Source: JANQQJ01 sp046290575 (GTDB taxonomy: Bacteria; Pseudomonadota; Alphaproteobacteria; SMXS01). Taken from it: a stretch of 64,000 nt of DNA. The notes under the pieces are model-generated. The model was given only the letters and a program-made list of their open reading frames with translations, had not been told where the DNA came from and ran no database searches. Position numbers and translations under genes: made by a program. The number at the start of each line of letters is the position of its first letter. Position 1 is the first letter of the stretch. Shown here in pieces: positions 25,633 to 34,741 of this stretch. The stretch covers positions 175,813-239,812 of the forward strand of contig JBKAGX010000004.1 of the NCBI GenBank assembly GCA_046290575.1, written 5' to 3'.

Positions 25633-26937
25633 ATGCGCCGAACCCGTTTTTTTCTTCCCACATTGCGGGAAAATCCGACCGAGGCACAGATTGTCTCGCA
25701 CCGGCTGATGCTGCGTGCGGGCATGATACGCCAATCTTCTGCCGGAATTTACTCATGGCTGCCGCTCGGTCACAGGGTGCTTAAGAAGATTGAGCAGATC
25801 GTCCGTGAGGAACAGGACAGGGCCGGTGCCCAGGAATTGCTGATGCCCACGATCCAGCCGGGCGAACTGTGGCGTGAAAGCGGACGCTATGACGACTATG
25901 GCAAAGAAATGCTGCGGATCATGGACCGGCATGACCGGGAATTGCTCTATGGCCCCACCAATGAAGAGATGATCACGGAGATTTTTCGGGGCGGGGTTCG
26001 GTCTTACAAGGATCTGCCGCTCAATCTCTATCATATCCAATGGAAATTTCGGGACGAGATCAGGCCGCGCTTCGGCGTAATGCGGGGCCGCGAATTCCTC
26101 ATGAAGGACGCCTATTCCTTCGACCTCGATCAGGAGGGTGCGCGGCGCTCATATCTCGATATGTTTGTGGCCTATCTGCGGACCTTTGCGCGGATGGGCG
26201 TAAGGGCGGTACCCGTCCGGGCCGATTCCGGCGCCATCGGCGGCGATATGAGCCATGAGTTCCATATTCTGGCCGATACGGGCGAGAGCGACGTCTATTA
26301 TGACGCCGCGTTCGACGATTACAGCCTCGAGCAGATGGCGGATGCCGATCTGGCGCTGGTGACAGAGCTTGAAGGGCTTTACGCGGCTGCTGACGAAAAG
26401 CACGATTCCGATGCCTGTCCTGTCCCCGCCGATAAGCTGCAACACCGCAAAGGAATCGAAGTCGGTCAGATCTTCTATTTCGGCAAATACTATTCCGAGC
26501 CGCTGGCTGCAACGGTGACCAACCAGGACGGCGAAAACGTCGCAGTGGAAATGGGGTCCTACGGCATCGGGGTGTCGCGCCTTGTCGGCGGGCTCATTGA
26601 AGTCAGCCACGATGATGACGGCATTGTCTGGCCGGATGCGGTGGCCCCGTTCAATGTTGCGTTGATCAATATCCGCCCGGCCGACGAAGCCTGTGCAGAA
26701 GCGGCCGACATTCTCTATATCCAGTTGCAGAATGCTGGATTGGATGTGCTTTATGACGATCGTGACGAACGGCCTGGGGTCAAATTCGCAGAAGCCGATT
26801 TGATCGGGCTTCCCTGGCAGATCGTGATCGGACCTCGCGGCATCAAGAATGGCGTTGTCGAGGTCAAACGCCGGGCGACTGGTGAGACCGAGGAGTTAAC
26901 GCCCGACGCCGCGCTCAACAAAGTGTCCGCCACCTGA
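25633..26937 (+). CDS. proS: Proline--tRNA ligase (short alphaproteobacterial type)
   Basis: Class II aminoacyl-tRNA synthetase that charges tRNA-Pro. Motif 2 lies in KFRDEIRPRFGVMRGREFLMKD near residues 137-158, motif 3 in EMGSYGIGVSRLVGG near residue 305, and the C-terminal anticodon-binding domain follows. At 434 residues it lacks the INS editing insertion of E. coli-type ProS, as is usual in alphaproteobacteria. The start is ATG 25633. It overlaps lolC by one to three bases (TGATG). Confidence 0.96.
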   Translation: MRRTRFFLPTLRENPTEAQIVSHRLMLRAGMIRQSSAGIYSWLPLGHRVLKKIEQIVREEQDRAGAQELLMPTIQPGELWRESGRYDDYGKEMLRIMDRHDRELLYGPTNEEMITEIFRGGVRSYKDLPLNLYHIQWKFRDEIRPRFGVMRGREFLMKDAYSFDLDQEGARRSYLDMFVAYLRTFARMGVRAVPVRADSGAIGGDMSHEFHILADTGESDVYYDAAFDDYSLEQMADADLALVTELEGLYAAADEKHDSDACPVPADKLQHRKGIEVGQIFYFGKYYSEPLAATVTNQDGENVAVEMGSYGIGVSRLVGGLIEVSHDDDGIVWPDAVAPFNVALINIRPADEACAEAADILYIQLQNAGLDVLYDDRDERPGVKFAEADLIGLPWQIVIGPRGIKNGVVEVKRRATGETEELTPDAALNKVSAT

Positions 26938-28199
26938 TGATCGCCGGTTTCGAGTGGATGCTCGCCGCGCGCTATCTGCGCGCCCGCCGCAAGGATGGCT
27001 TTATTTCGCTGACGGCAGTGTTGTCCGTCGTCGGCATTATGCTGGGCGTCGCAACACTTATCATTGTCATGTCCGTGATGAACGGGTTCCAGCAGACGCT
27101 GATCAATCAGCTTCTTGGACTGCGTGGCCATATTCTGGTGCAAAGCACCATCGGGCCACTGTTCGATTATGAGCCCGTGGTAGAGCAGATCAGGACTGTT
27201 GATGGTGTCGTCGAGGTTCGTCCCATTGTCACGGGGCAGGCAATGGCCGTCGGCGTTCAGGCGTCGGGCGTTATGGTTCACGGCATCACCCGCGACGATC
27301 TTTTGCGCCACAGCGTGATGGAAGAGGTCGATGGACAGCTCCGCCATATTGTCTCCGGCAGTGTGAAGGACTTCTTTCACCCGGGTGACGCCGTTGTCAT
27401 TGGCGCACGTCTGGCGGAGAGCCTGGGCGTTGAGGTTGGGGATGTCATGACTCTCGTTTCCCCACAAACCACGGCGACGCCTTTCGGCTCCGCGCCCCGC
27501 ATGCGGGATTATCAGATCGTCGCGATCTTCAGCATCGGCAATGTGCTGTTCGATTCCAGTTATGTCTTTATGCCGCTTGAAGACGCGCAGACGTATTTCA
27601 GACTGAAAAATCAGGTCACCGACGTCGAGGTTGTCGTGGAGGATCCACGCGTCGTCGCAGATACACAGCGTAGAGTAAGCGAGGCGATTGAGCGGCCACA
27701 TCGATTGCTGAATTGGGAAGATCTCAATTCCAGTCTGGTGAGTGCCTTGCAGGTTGAGCGCAACACCATGTTTGTCATCCTGGTGCTGATCATCCTGGTC
27801 GCCGCCTTTAACATTATGTCCAGCCTGATCATGCTCGTGAAAGACAAGGGCCGAGACATCGCGGTGTTGCGCACGGTGGGCACCACGCAACGCTCGATCA
27901 TGAAGGTATTCATCATTTGCGGCGGCATTCTAGGGGCCGCCGGAACGCTTCTCGGACTGGGCGTTGGCATGCTCTTGCTGACCTACCGGACTCAAATTCT
28001 CGCTTTCATTGGTGACAAGCTCGGCGTGCAGTTCTTTCCGCCTGAAGTGTATGGCATTGAAGGTCTGCCGGCCGCTATCGACCCTGTTGAAATTACCTGG
28101 ATTTTGGCGATAGCGTTGGTGCTTAGCCTGCTCATGACCATCTACCCGTCCTGGCGCGCCGCGCGCCTCGATCCCGTGGAGGCGCTGCGCTATGAATGA
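26937..28199 (+). CDS. lolC: Lipoprotein-releasing ABC transporter permease LolC/E
   Basis: Inner-membrane permease that extracts lipoproteins for transfer to the outer membrane, together with LolD. It has an N-terminal helix in the FxWMLAARYLRARR context, a large periplasmic domain, and three C-terminal helices of the FtsX type. Length (420 residues) is typical. Alphaproteobacteria usually have one such permease acting as a homodimer (sometimes named LolF); only one is present here. It overlaps proS upstream and lolD downstream. Confidence 0.93.
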   Translation: MIAGFEWMLAARYLRARRKDGFISLTAVLSVVGIMLGVATLIIVMSVMNGFQQTLINQLLGLRGHILVQSTIGPLFDYEPVVEQIRTVDGVVEVRPIVTGQAMAVGVQASGVMVHGITRDDLLRHSVMEEVDGQLRHIVSGSVKDFFHPGDAVVIGARLAESLGVEVGDVMTLVSPQTTATPFGSAPRMRDYQIVAIFSIGNVLFDSSYVFMPLEDAQTYFRLKNQVTDVEVVVEDPRVVADTQRRVSEAIERPHRLLNWEDLNSSLVSALQVERNTMFVILVLIILVAAFNIMSSLIMLVKDKGRDIAVLRTVGTTQRSIMKVFIICGGILGAAGTLLGLGVGMLLLTYRTQILAFIGDKLGVQFFPPEVYGIEGLPAAIDPVEITWILAIALVLSLLMTIYPSWRAARLDPVEALRYE

Positions 28200-28872
28200 G
28201 GTGGCACTTCAACTCAAGGACATCAGGAAGGGCTTTGATGTTGGTCAGGGCCACATCGACGTCTTGAACGGCGCCAATCTCGATGTCGCGTCGGGCGAAC
28301 TGGTCGCTATGGTGGGACCCTCTGGATCCGGCAAGTCTACCTTGCTGCATATTGCCGGGTTGCTGGAGACGGCCGATGGCGGTGACGTTCTGATCGGCGG
28401 GGAAGCCTGCGCCGGCCTGTCTGACCAACGCCGCACCACCATCCGCCGTCAGACTGTCGGGTTCGTCTATCAATTCCATAATCTGCTGCCGGAATTCACT
28501 GCGCTGGAGAATGTCATGTTCCCGCAACTCGTCGCGGGGGCTGCGAAGAACGATGCGGCTGACAGGGCAGCTGCTTTGCTGGACCGCATGGGGCTGTCCC
28601 AGCGGCTTGAACACCAGCCCGCACAGCTCTCCGGCGGTGAGCAGCAGCGAGTCGCAATCGCGCGGTCACTGGCCAACAGCCCTCAGGTGTTGCTTGCGGA
28701 TGAGCCCACGGGCAATCTGGACGAGGGTACGGCAGACGGCATTTTTGGCGAGCTTCTGCGGGTTGCACGCGAGGATGGCGTGGCTGCTCTCATTGCCACC
28801 CACAATACCGCTTTGGCGGACCGGATGGACCGCCGTATCGTGTTGCACGGAGGCATCATCGAACAGCATTAG
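28192..28872 (+). CDS. lolD: Lipoprotein-releasing ABC transporter ATPase LolD
   Basis: ATPase that powers release of outer-membrane lipoproteins by the LolC/E permease. Walker A GPSGSGKST is near residue 41, the signature LSGGEQQRVAIARSL near residue 143, and Walker B VLLADEPTGNLD directly after. Length (226 residues) is typical. The start overlaps the end of lolC by eight bases. The family also includes MacB-type ATPases, but the partner gene makes LolD the best call. Confidence 0.94.
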   Translation: MNEVALQLKDIRKGFDVGQGHIDVLNGANLDVASGELVAMVGPSGSGKSTLLHIAGLLETADGGDVLIGGEACAGLSDQRRTTIRRQTVGFVYQFHNLLPEFTALENVMFPQLVAGAAKNDAADRAAALLDRMGLSQRLEHQPAQLSGGEQQRVAIARSLANSPQVLLADEPTGNLDEGTADGIFGELLRVAREDGVAALIATHNTALADRMDRRIVLHGGIIEQH

Positions 28873-28884
28873 GGGAGGCGTGCG

Positions 28885-29289
28885 ATGAGTATCGAACCCA
28901 TCAACTGGCTGGCCGTGTTGGCATCGGTTGTCGCCATGCAAGCGATTGGCGCTCTGTGGTATTCGCCTGTTCTGTTCGCCAAACCCTGGCAGAAGGCTGT
29001 CGGTATGAAACCCGGCGAGAACCCTGCGCCGGGACCTGCCATGATCAATGCCGTTGTCCTTTCCATCGTTACCTCGATTGCCATGGCAATTTTGGTCGGA
29101 TGGACGGGGGCTGAGGGACTTGCCGACGCGCTGATGCTGGGGCTGGTTGTTGCCGTCGGGTTCTGCATTGCCGTAATTGGCACCAACGCCGCCTTTGAAG
29201 GAAGGCCGATGGCGCTGGTGTTGATCAATGCCGGTCATTATCTGGCCGATATCCTTGCAATCACTGTCATTCTGACATTGTGGAAGTAG
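28885..29289 (+). CDS. DUF1761 family membrane protein
   Basis: A 134-residue protein with four hydrophobic helices. The conserved MQAIGALWYSPVLFAKPW near the N-terminus and the GTNAAFEGRPMALVLINAG segment match the DUF1761 family, whose function is not known. It stands 12 bases after lolD and 7 bases before dnaE in the same direction, so it is probably read on the same transcript. Confidence 0.82.
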   Translation: MSIEPINWLAVLASVVAMQAIGALWYSPVLFAKPWQKAVGMKPGENPAPGPAMINAVVLSIVTSIAMAILVGWTGAEGLADALMLGLVVAVGFCIAVIGTNAAFEGRPMALVLINAGHYLADILAITVILTLWK

Positions 29290-29296
29290 TCACACC

Positions 29297-32200
29297 TTGA
29301 GTTCACCCGGTTTTATTCATCTTCGCGTTCACTCCGCCTATTCGCTCTCCGAAGGCGCCATTCACCTCAAGCAACTGACCAAGCTGTGTGAACAGCATGG
29401 TATGCCCGCTGTTGCGGTGACCGACACGGACAATATGTTCGGCGCGCTGGAACAGTCAGTTCTCCTGTCGGATGCCGGTATTCAGCCGATCATCGGCTGC
29501 ATCGTGCATGTGGTGGAGGACCCGCAGCCGCAGGCCGGAAAAGACCTGGAAGAGGGCGCCCCGATTGTCCTGCTGGTGCAGAACGATGCCGGGTACCGCA
29601 ATCTCACCAAGCTGGTCAGCGCAGCCTATATGAACTCGGATGGCACGACGCGTCCGCAGCTACCCCTGGCACATGTGCTTGACCGGCATGAAGGCTTGTT
29701 GCTTCTGACGGGTGGGCCCGAGGGGCCCGTAGGCCGGCATATTCTGCACGGGCACATGGAAAAGGCGCGTTCGGTCCTGCAGCAGATCAGGTCTGCTTTC
29801 GGAGATCGCGCCTATGTCGAGATCATGCGCCATAATCTGGAAGAGGAGGCCCGGACTGAGGCGGGTCTGCTGGACCTCGCCTATGACCTGGACCTGCCTT
29901 TGGTTGCGACCAACAATGTCTATTTCGCCGAGCGCGACATGCATGAAGCGCATGATGCGCTGCTGTGCATCGCCGACAGTACCTATGTGGGGCAGCCAGA
30001 CAGGCGCCACGCCACGCCTGAAAGCTATTTCAAGTCTGCAGATGAGATGCGGGTGCTGTTCGCGGATCTGCCAGAAGCCATCGACAACACCGTCATTATC
30101 GCCAAACGATGTGCCTTTAAGGTACCGCTGCTGGACCCAATCCTGCCAAGTTATGTGCAGGGGGCAGACGAAGCCGAAGAATTGAGAAGACAGGCGGAGG
30201 GGGGCCTTCGTGAGCGGCTGAAGACGGCCATCGCAGACGGCGATGATGCCGAGCCCTATTGGGACCGGTTGAACCACGAGCTCGACATCATCATCAACAT
30301 GAAGTTTCCGGGCTACTTCCTTATTGTCTCTGACTTTATTAAGTGGGCTAAGGATCAGAGTATTCCGGTTGGGCCGGGCCGCGGGTCGGGCGCAGGATCG
30401 GTCGTGGCCTGGGCCTTGCAGATCACGGATCTGGACCCGCTGCGCTTCGGGCTGCTGTTTGAGCGGTTCTTGAACCCTGAGCGCGTGTCGATGCCGGATT
30501 TCGATATCGACTTCTGCCAGGACAAGCGCGATCAGGTGATCCGATATGTGCAGGAAAAATACGGCAAGGATCACGTCGCCCAGATCATCACATTTGGAAA
30601 GCTGCAGGCGCGCGCCGTGCTGCGCGACGTCGGCCGGGTGCTGGAAATGCCTTACGGGCAAATCGACCGGCTTTCAAAGATGGTGCCGAACAACCCGGCC
30701 AATCCCGTCACGCTCGCGCAGGCCATCGAAGGAGAGCCCAGACTTCAGGCAGAGCGCGACGGTGATGAGGCCGTCGCCCATCTGCTGAACACGTCACTAA
30801 AGCTGGAAGGGCTTTACCGGCACGCCTCCACCCACGCAGCAGGCATCGTGATCGGCGACCGCCCGCTTGACGAATTGGTGCCGCTTTACCGTGATCCGCG
30901 GTCTGAAATGCCGGTGACCCAGTTCAACATGAAGTGGGTGGAACCGGCGGGTCTAGTAAAGTTCGATTTTCTGGGTCTGAAGACCCTTACGGTCATCGAC
31001 CGGACTGTAAAGCTTCTCAAAGGGCGCAATATCGAGGTCGACCCGGACCGTCTGCCGCTCGACGATCCCAAAACCTTCGAGATGCTCGCGCATGGCGACA
31101 GCGCCGGTGTGTTTCAGCTGGAAGGCTCCGGCATGCGCGATACGCTGCGCCAGCTGAAGCCCGACGCCTTTGAAGACATCATCGCGCTCGTGGCGCTCTA
31201 TCGGCCCGGTCCGATGGACAACATCCCGACCTATATCAAGCGCAAGCATGGCGAGGAACAGCCGGAGTATCTGCATGAATGGCTAAAGCCGGTTCTGGAA
31301 GAGACTTACGGCGTCATCATCTATCAGGAACAGGTGATGCAGATCGCCCAGATCCTGGCGGGCTACAGCCTGGGTGAAGCTGACCTTCTGCGCCGGGCCA
31401 TGGGCAAGAAAAAGCCCGAGGAAATGGCGGCCCAGCGCGCCCGCTTCGTCGATGGCGCTGTTGAAAAGGGCGTCGACAAGGGGCAGGCGTCGTTCATTTT
31501 CGATTTGGTCGACAAGTTCGCCGGTTATGGCTTCAACAAGAGCCACGCGGCAGCTTATGCACTTGTCTCCTATCAGACGGCGTGGCTGAAAGCGAACCAC
31601 CCGGTCGAGTTTCTGGCCGCGTCGATGACGCTGGATATGGGCAATTCCGACAAGCTCAACCTGTTCCGGCGTGAACTCGCCCGGCTTGATATCCCTCTAT
31701 TGACGCCGGATGTGAACGCATCGGAATCAGCGTTCACGGTGGAAAAGACGAACGAAGGCACCTTAGGAGTGCGCTATGCGCTGGCGGCCATCAAGAATGT
31801 CGGCGCGCACGCGATGGATTCGATGGTCGAGGAGCGCCAGACCAATGGGGCGTTCAAGGATCTGGCAGACTTTGCCCAACGCGTCGACCCGCGTCAGGTG
31901 AATAAGCGGCAGTTGGAAAACCTGGTGCGCGCGGGTGCGCTGGATGGCCTTAATGCCAATCGGGCGCAGACTTTCGCATCCATTGAGACCCTGATGCGAC
32001 ACGCCGCAACAGCGGCAGAAGAACGGGAGTCCGACCAGGTGGGCCTGTTCGGCGACGAAGCGCCAGCCATGGCTGCTGCGGCGCTGCGCCTGCCTGACGT
32101 TCCAGACTGGAGTCGGCTGGAACGCTTACAACAGGAACTGGACTCCATCGGTGCCTATCTCACAGAGCATCCCTTGGAAGCCTATGCCAAGGCACTGGCG

Positions 32201-32743
32201 CAGCAGAATGTATTGCCCTGGACTGAAGCCTTGTCGCGCATGCAAAACAGCGGTGCGACCGCTGCATTGCTGGCGGGCGTTATTGTGGGCGTTCAGGAGC
32301 GCAAATCCCAGAAAGGCCGACCCTTCGCCTTTATTGAGATGAGCGATCCGACGGGGAATTTCGAAGTCACCTTTTTCTCTGAACTGCTGGGCGGATCACG
32401 CGAACTGCTGCAGGTGAACACCAGTGTGGTCGTAGGGGTGGAAGCGCGTATGGATGGCGACATGCCCAAAATGGTCGCCCAGTCGATCCGCAGCATTGAC
32501 GACGTCGTCGCCAATGCCAGTGCCGGCCTGCGGGTCACGCTGGATACAGATCGACCGCTTCCGGTGCTGCGCGACATGCTTGCAGAAAACGGGCAGGGGA
32601 AGGGCTATGTTAATGTCGTCCTGAAAATCCCGGCACAGCGGCGCCAGGTTGAGTTGACCCTGCCTGACCGGTACAAGGTGTCTCCTACCTTGATGGACCG
32701 TCTGGAGACGGTTCCCGGCATTCTCGAACTTCAAGAAATTTAG
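29297..32743 (+). CDS. dnaE: DNA polymerase III subunit alpha
   Basis: The replicative polymerase subunit, 1148 residues, of normal length. The N-terminal PHP domain begins FIHLRVHSAYSLSEGAI; the palm domain holds the catalytic aspartates in MPDFDIDFCQDKRD near residue 400; PGRGSGAGSVV lies just before it. The finger region, helix-hairpin-helix, OB fold (LLAGVIVGVQERKS) and C-terminal tau-binding region follow. The start is TTG 29297, seven bases after the DUF1761 gene. This is the proofreading-free DnaE1 type, so a separate epsilon subunit is expected elsewhere. Confidence 0.97.
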   Translation: MSSPGFIHLRVHSAYSLSEGAIHLKQLTKLCEQHGMPAVAVTDTDNMFGALEQSVLLSDAGIQPIIGCIVHVVEDPQPQAGKDLEEGAPIVLLVQNDAGYRNLTKLVSAAYMNSDGTTRPQLPLAHVLDRHEGLLLLTGGPEGPVGRHILHGHMEKARSVLQQIRSAFGDRAYVEIMRHNLEEEARTEAGLLDLAYDLDLPLVATNNVYFAERDMHEAHDALLCIADSTYVGQPDRRHATPESYFKSADEMRVLFADLPEAIDNTVIIAKRCAFKVPLLDPILPSYVQGADEAEELRRQAEGGLRERLKTAIADGDDAEPYWDRLNHELDIIINMKFPGYFLIVSDFIKWAKDQSIPVGPGRGSGAGSVVAWALQITDLDPLRFGLLFERFLNPERVSMPDFDIDFCQDKRDQVIRYVQEKYGKDHVAQIITFGKLQARAVLRDVGRVLEMPYGQIDRLSKMVPNNPANPVTLAQAIEGEPRLQAERDGDEAVAHLLNTSLKLEGLYRHASTHAAGIVIGDRPLDELVPLYRDPRSEMPVTQFNMKWVEPAGLVKFDFLGLKTLTVIDRTVKLLKGRNIEVDPDRLPLDDPKTFEMLAHGDSAGVFQLEGSGMRDTLRQLKPDAFEDIIALVALYRPGPMDNIPTYIKRKHGEEQPEYLHEWLKPVLEETYGVIIYQEQVMQIAQILAGYSLGEADLLRRAMGKKKPEEMAAQRARFVDGAVEKGVDKGQASFIFDLVDKFAGYGFNKSHAAAYALVSYQTAWLKANHPVEFLAASMTLDMGNSDKLNLFRRELARLDIPLLTPDVNASESAFTVEKTNEGTLGVRYALAAIKNVGAHAMDSMVEERQTNGAFKDLADFAQRVDPRQVNKRQLENLVRAGALDGLNANRAQTFASIETLMRHAATAAEERESDQVGLFGDEAPAMAAAALRLPDVPDWSRLERLQQELDSIGAYLTEHPLEAYAKALAQQNVLPWTEALSRMQNSGATAALLAGVIVGVQERKSQKGRPFAFIEMSDPTGNFEVTFFSELLGGSRELLQVNTSVVVGVEARMDGDMPKMVAQSIRSIDDVVANASAGLRVTLDTDRPLPVLRDMLAENGQGKGYVNVVLKIPAQRRQVELTLPDRYKVSPTLMDRLETVPGILELQEI

Positions 32744-32756
32744 GGGGCTCCAAGCC

Positions 32757-33518
32757 ATGGCCGACGACATTCCCTTTGCATCCACGATTTTGTTGCTGCG
32801 TGACCGTCCCGAAGAGCTCGAAGTTCTGATGGTTCAGCGTCACAGGAACATGAAATTCATGGGCGGCGCGCTGGTTTTTCCCGGCGGCAAGGTAGACCCG
32901 GCCGATGAAGCCGCTGTGCCCTATACAACAGGTAACAATGATGACGAGGCGATCCGCATCGCCGGCATCCGGGAGGTCTTTGAGGAAAGCGGGATCCTTT
33001 TGGCCCGTGAACGCGGTGACGGGTCGTTCATCAGCGACGATCACCGCCATGAAGTGGCCGTTCGGCACCGCGAACGTCTCGACAAGGGCGAGATGACCAT
33101 GGCCGAGCTGGCCAAGGCGGAAAATCTCGACTTTGCCACGGAGATGCTGGTGCCCTTTGCGCACTGGATCACGCCGCCCGGCGCGCCGCGCCGCTATGAC
33201 ACCTGGTTCTATGTCACCCGCGTACCCGAAGACCATACCCATGCCCATGATGGCAACGAGTCTGTCGATTCCGTCTGGATCAAACCGTCGCAAGCTCTGG
33301 CTGACGAGGCCGCAGGCAAGCGGGAGATCGTGTTTCCCACGCGCCTGAATGTCGCCAAGCTGGGCCGCAGCAAGACTGTTGATGACGCGCTCGAAGCAGC
33401 GCGCAACTCCACCATCGTGACGGTATTGCCGGAAATGCGTGACGGCATGCTGCATATCCCCGCAGAAGCCGATTACGACCTCACTGAAGAATCTGTCGAG
33501 CGCGCTTTTCACAAGTGA
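32757..33518 (+). CDS. Nudix hydrolase (NUDT19-like)
   Basis: A 253-residue pyrophosphohydrolase of the Nudix superfamily. The Nudix box is split by an insertion: GGALVFPGGKVDPADE near residue 40 and then IAGIREVFEESGILL near residue 72, which holds the metal-binding REXXEE core. The insertion and the length resemble the NUDT19/RP2p-like group, some members of which cleave CoA derivatives; the substrate here is not established. It follows dnaE by 13 bases and is probably cotranscribed with it. Confidence 0.85.
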   Translation: MADDIPFASTILLLRDRPEELEVLMVQRHRNMKFMGGALVFPGGKVDPADEAAVPYTTGNNDDEAIRIAGIREVFEESGILLARERGDGSFISDDHRHEVAVRHRERLDKGEMTMAELAKAENLDFATEMLVPFAHWITPPGAPRRYDTWFYVTRVPEDHTHAHDGNESVDSVWIKPSQALADEAAGKREIVFPTRLNVAKLGRSKTVDDALEAARNSTIVTVLPEMRDGMLHIPAEADYDLTEESVERAFHK

Positions 33519-33698
33519 GGGTCCAGCCACCTAAATCCCTTGCAAATGAGGGGCCATCCCGCTAAACCCCGCGCCATCACACACGTGGGGACTGCGGCAT
33601 GGGCGTGTTGCTCTGTCGTTCCGGTGTTGGCCAAAGGCGAATAGCTGAGGTCGGCTTCTCACCCCGCGGCGGATAAACCGGTAAAGGAGATTGCAGAC
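33519..33698 (+). promoter_or_regulatory. rpsB 5' leader region
   Basis: A 180-base non-coding stretch precedes rpsB. A modest promoter match is TTGCAA at 33540-33545 and TAAACC at 33563-33568 with 17 bases between. The rest of the leader is GC-rich and can fold, as expected if ribosomal protein S2 controls its own messenger, as it does in E. coli. The ribosome binding site AAAGGAG stands just before the start codon. The promoter call is weak. Confidence 0.4.
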
Positions 33699-34661
33699 AT
33701 GGCTCTGCCCGACGTTAGCATGCGCCAGCTCTTGGAAGCAGGCGTCCATTTTGGTCACCAAACCCATCGCTGGAACCCGAAGATGTCTCCGTTCATCTTT
33801 GGTGCCCGTAACAAAGTTCATATCATCGATCTGTCCGAGACGGTGCCGCTGCTGAATCGCGCGCTCGTTACGGTCCGTGACATCACCGCCGGCGGCGGTC
33901 GTGTGCTGTTCGTCGGCACCAAGCGGCAAGCGTCGGAAGCTGTTGCTGAAGCGGCCAAGCGCTGCGGCCAGCATTACGTAAATCATCGTTGGTTGGGCGG
34001 CATGCTCACCAACTGGCAGACCATTTCCCGGTCGATCAAGCGTTTGCGGACGCTGGAAGAGCAAATCGGCAAGGAAGACAGCGGTCTGACCAAGAAAGAA
34101 CGCCTGCGCATGACCCGCGAGTATGAAAAACTCGACCGTTCGCTGGGCGGCATCAAGGACATGGGTGGCCTGCCGGACATTCTGTTCGTGATCGACACAA
34201 ACAAGGAGTCGATTGCCATTCAGGAAGGCAACACGCTGGGTATTCCTGTGGTCGCGGTTGTCGATACGAATTGTGATCCTGACGGCATTACCTACCCGAT
34301 TCCGGGTAATGATGACGCTGGCCGGGCGATCCACCTCTATTGCGATCTGATCGCGGGCGCGGTGCTGGACGGCATTCAACGGGAACTGGTAGCCGAAGGC
34401 GTCGATATCGGTGCGTCGGAAGCGCCGCCTGTCGAGGAACTACCTGTCGCGGAACCAGCCGCAGCTGCAGAAGCACCCAAAGAAGAAGCCGCTGCACCTG
34501 CGGCAGAAGAAGCGCCTGCTGCAAAAGCCGCAGTAGAAGCCCCGGCAGAAGCAGCAGCAACGGAAGAGCCTGCCGCAGAGGCAACGCCTGATGCAGCAGA
34601 CGCACCCGCAGCTGCAGCCGAAACCGCTGACGATTCCAAAAAGGATGAGACGGCCAGTTAA
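33699..34661 (+). CDS. rpsB: 30S ribosomal protein S2
   Basis: Small-subunit ribosomal protein S2. The core (about residues 1-238) begins MALPDVSMRQLLEAGVHFGH and includes RWLGGMLTNWQT and ILFVIDTNKESIAI. Total length is 320 residues, about 75-80 longer than E. coli S2, because of a low-complexity tail rich in Ala, Glu and Pro from about residue 240 (34416-34658), ending in a charged DDSKKDETAS. tsf follows after 80 bases that contain a stable hairpin. Confidence 0.96.
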   Translation: MALPDVSMRQLLEAGVHFGHQTHRWNPKMSPFIFGARNKVHIIDLSETVPLLNRALVTVRDITAGGGRVLFVGTKRQASEAVAEAAKRCGQHYVNHRWLGGMLTNWQTISRSIKRLRTLEEQIGKEDSGLTKKERLRMTREYEKLDRSLGGIKDMGGLPDILFVIDTNKESIAIQEGNTLGIPVVAVVDTNCDPDGITYPIPGNDDAGRAIHLYCDLIAGAVLDGIQRELVAEGVDIGASEAPPVEELPVAEPAAAAEAPKEEAAAPAAEEAPAAKAAVEAPAEAAATEEPAAEATPDAADAPAAAAETADDSKKDETAS

Positions 34662-34682
34662 TCGCCGTCATTGTTCCGTAAC

Positions 34683-34705
34683 GCGCGCGGCCTAGAACCG
34701 CGCGC
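34683..34705 (+). other. Hairpin between rpsB and tsf
   Basis: A perfect 8-pair GC stem (34683-34690 with 34698-34705) and a 7-base loop. No T run follows, so it is less likely to stop transcription than to adjust messenger stability or the S2/Ts ratio. Confidence 0.55.
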
Positions 34706-34741
34706 AGCAGACGATAGCTATTATTCGAGAAGGATAGACTC

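Noticed and set aside
26751..27890. Minus-strand open frame of 379 codons opposite proS and lolC
   Set aside because: It spans two confirmed genes on the other strand, is His/Asp/Gln-rich, and resembles no family.
29660..30661. Minus-strand open frame of 333 codons opposite dnaE
   Set aside because: It is a shadow of the dnaE coding frame with no domain or ribosome binding site.
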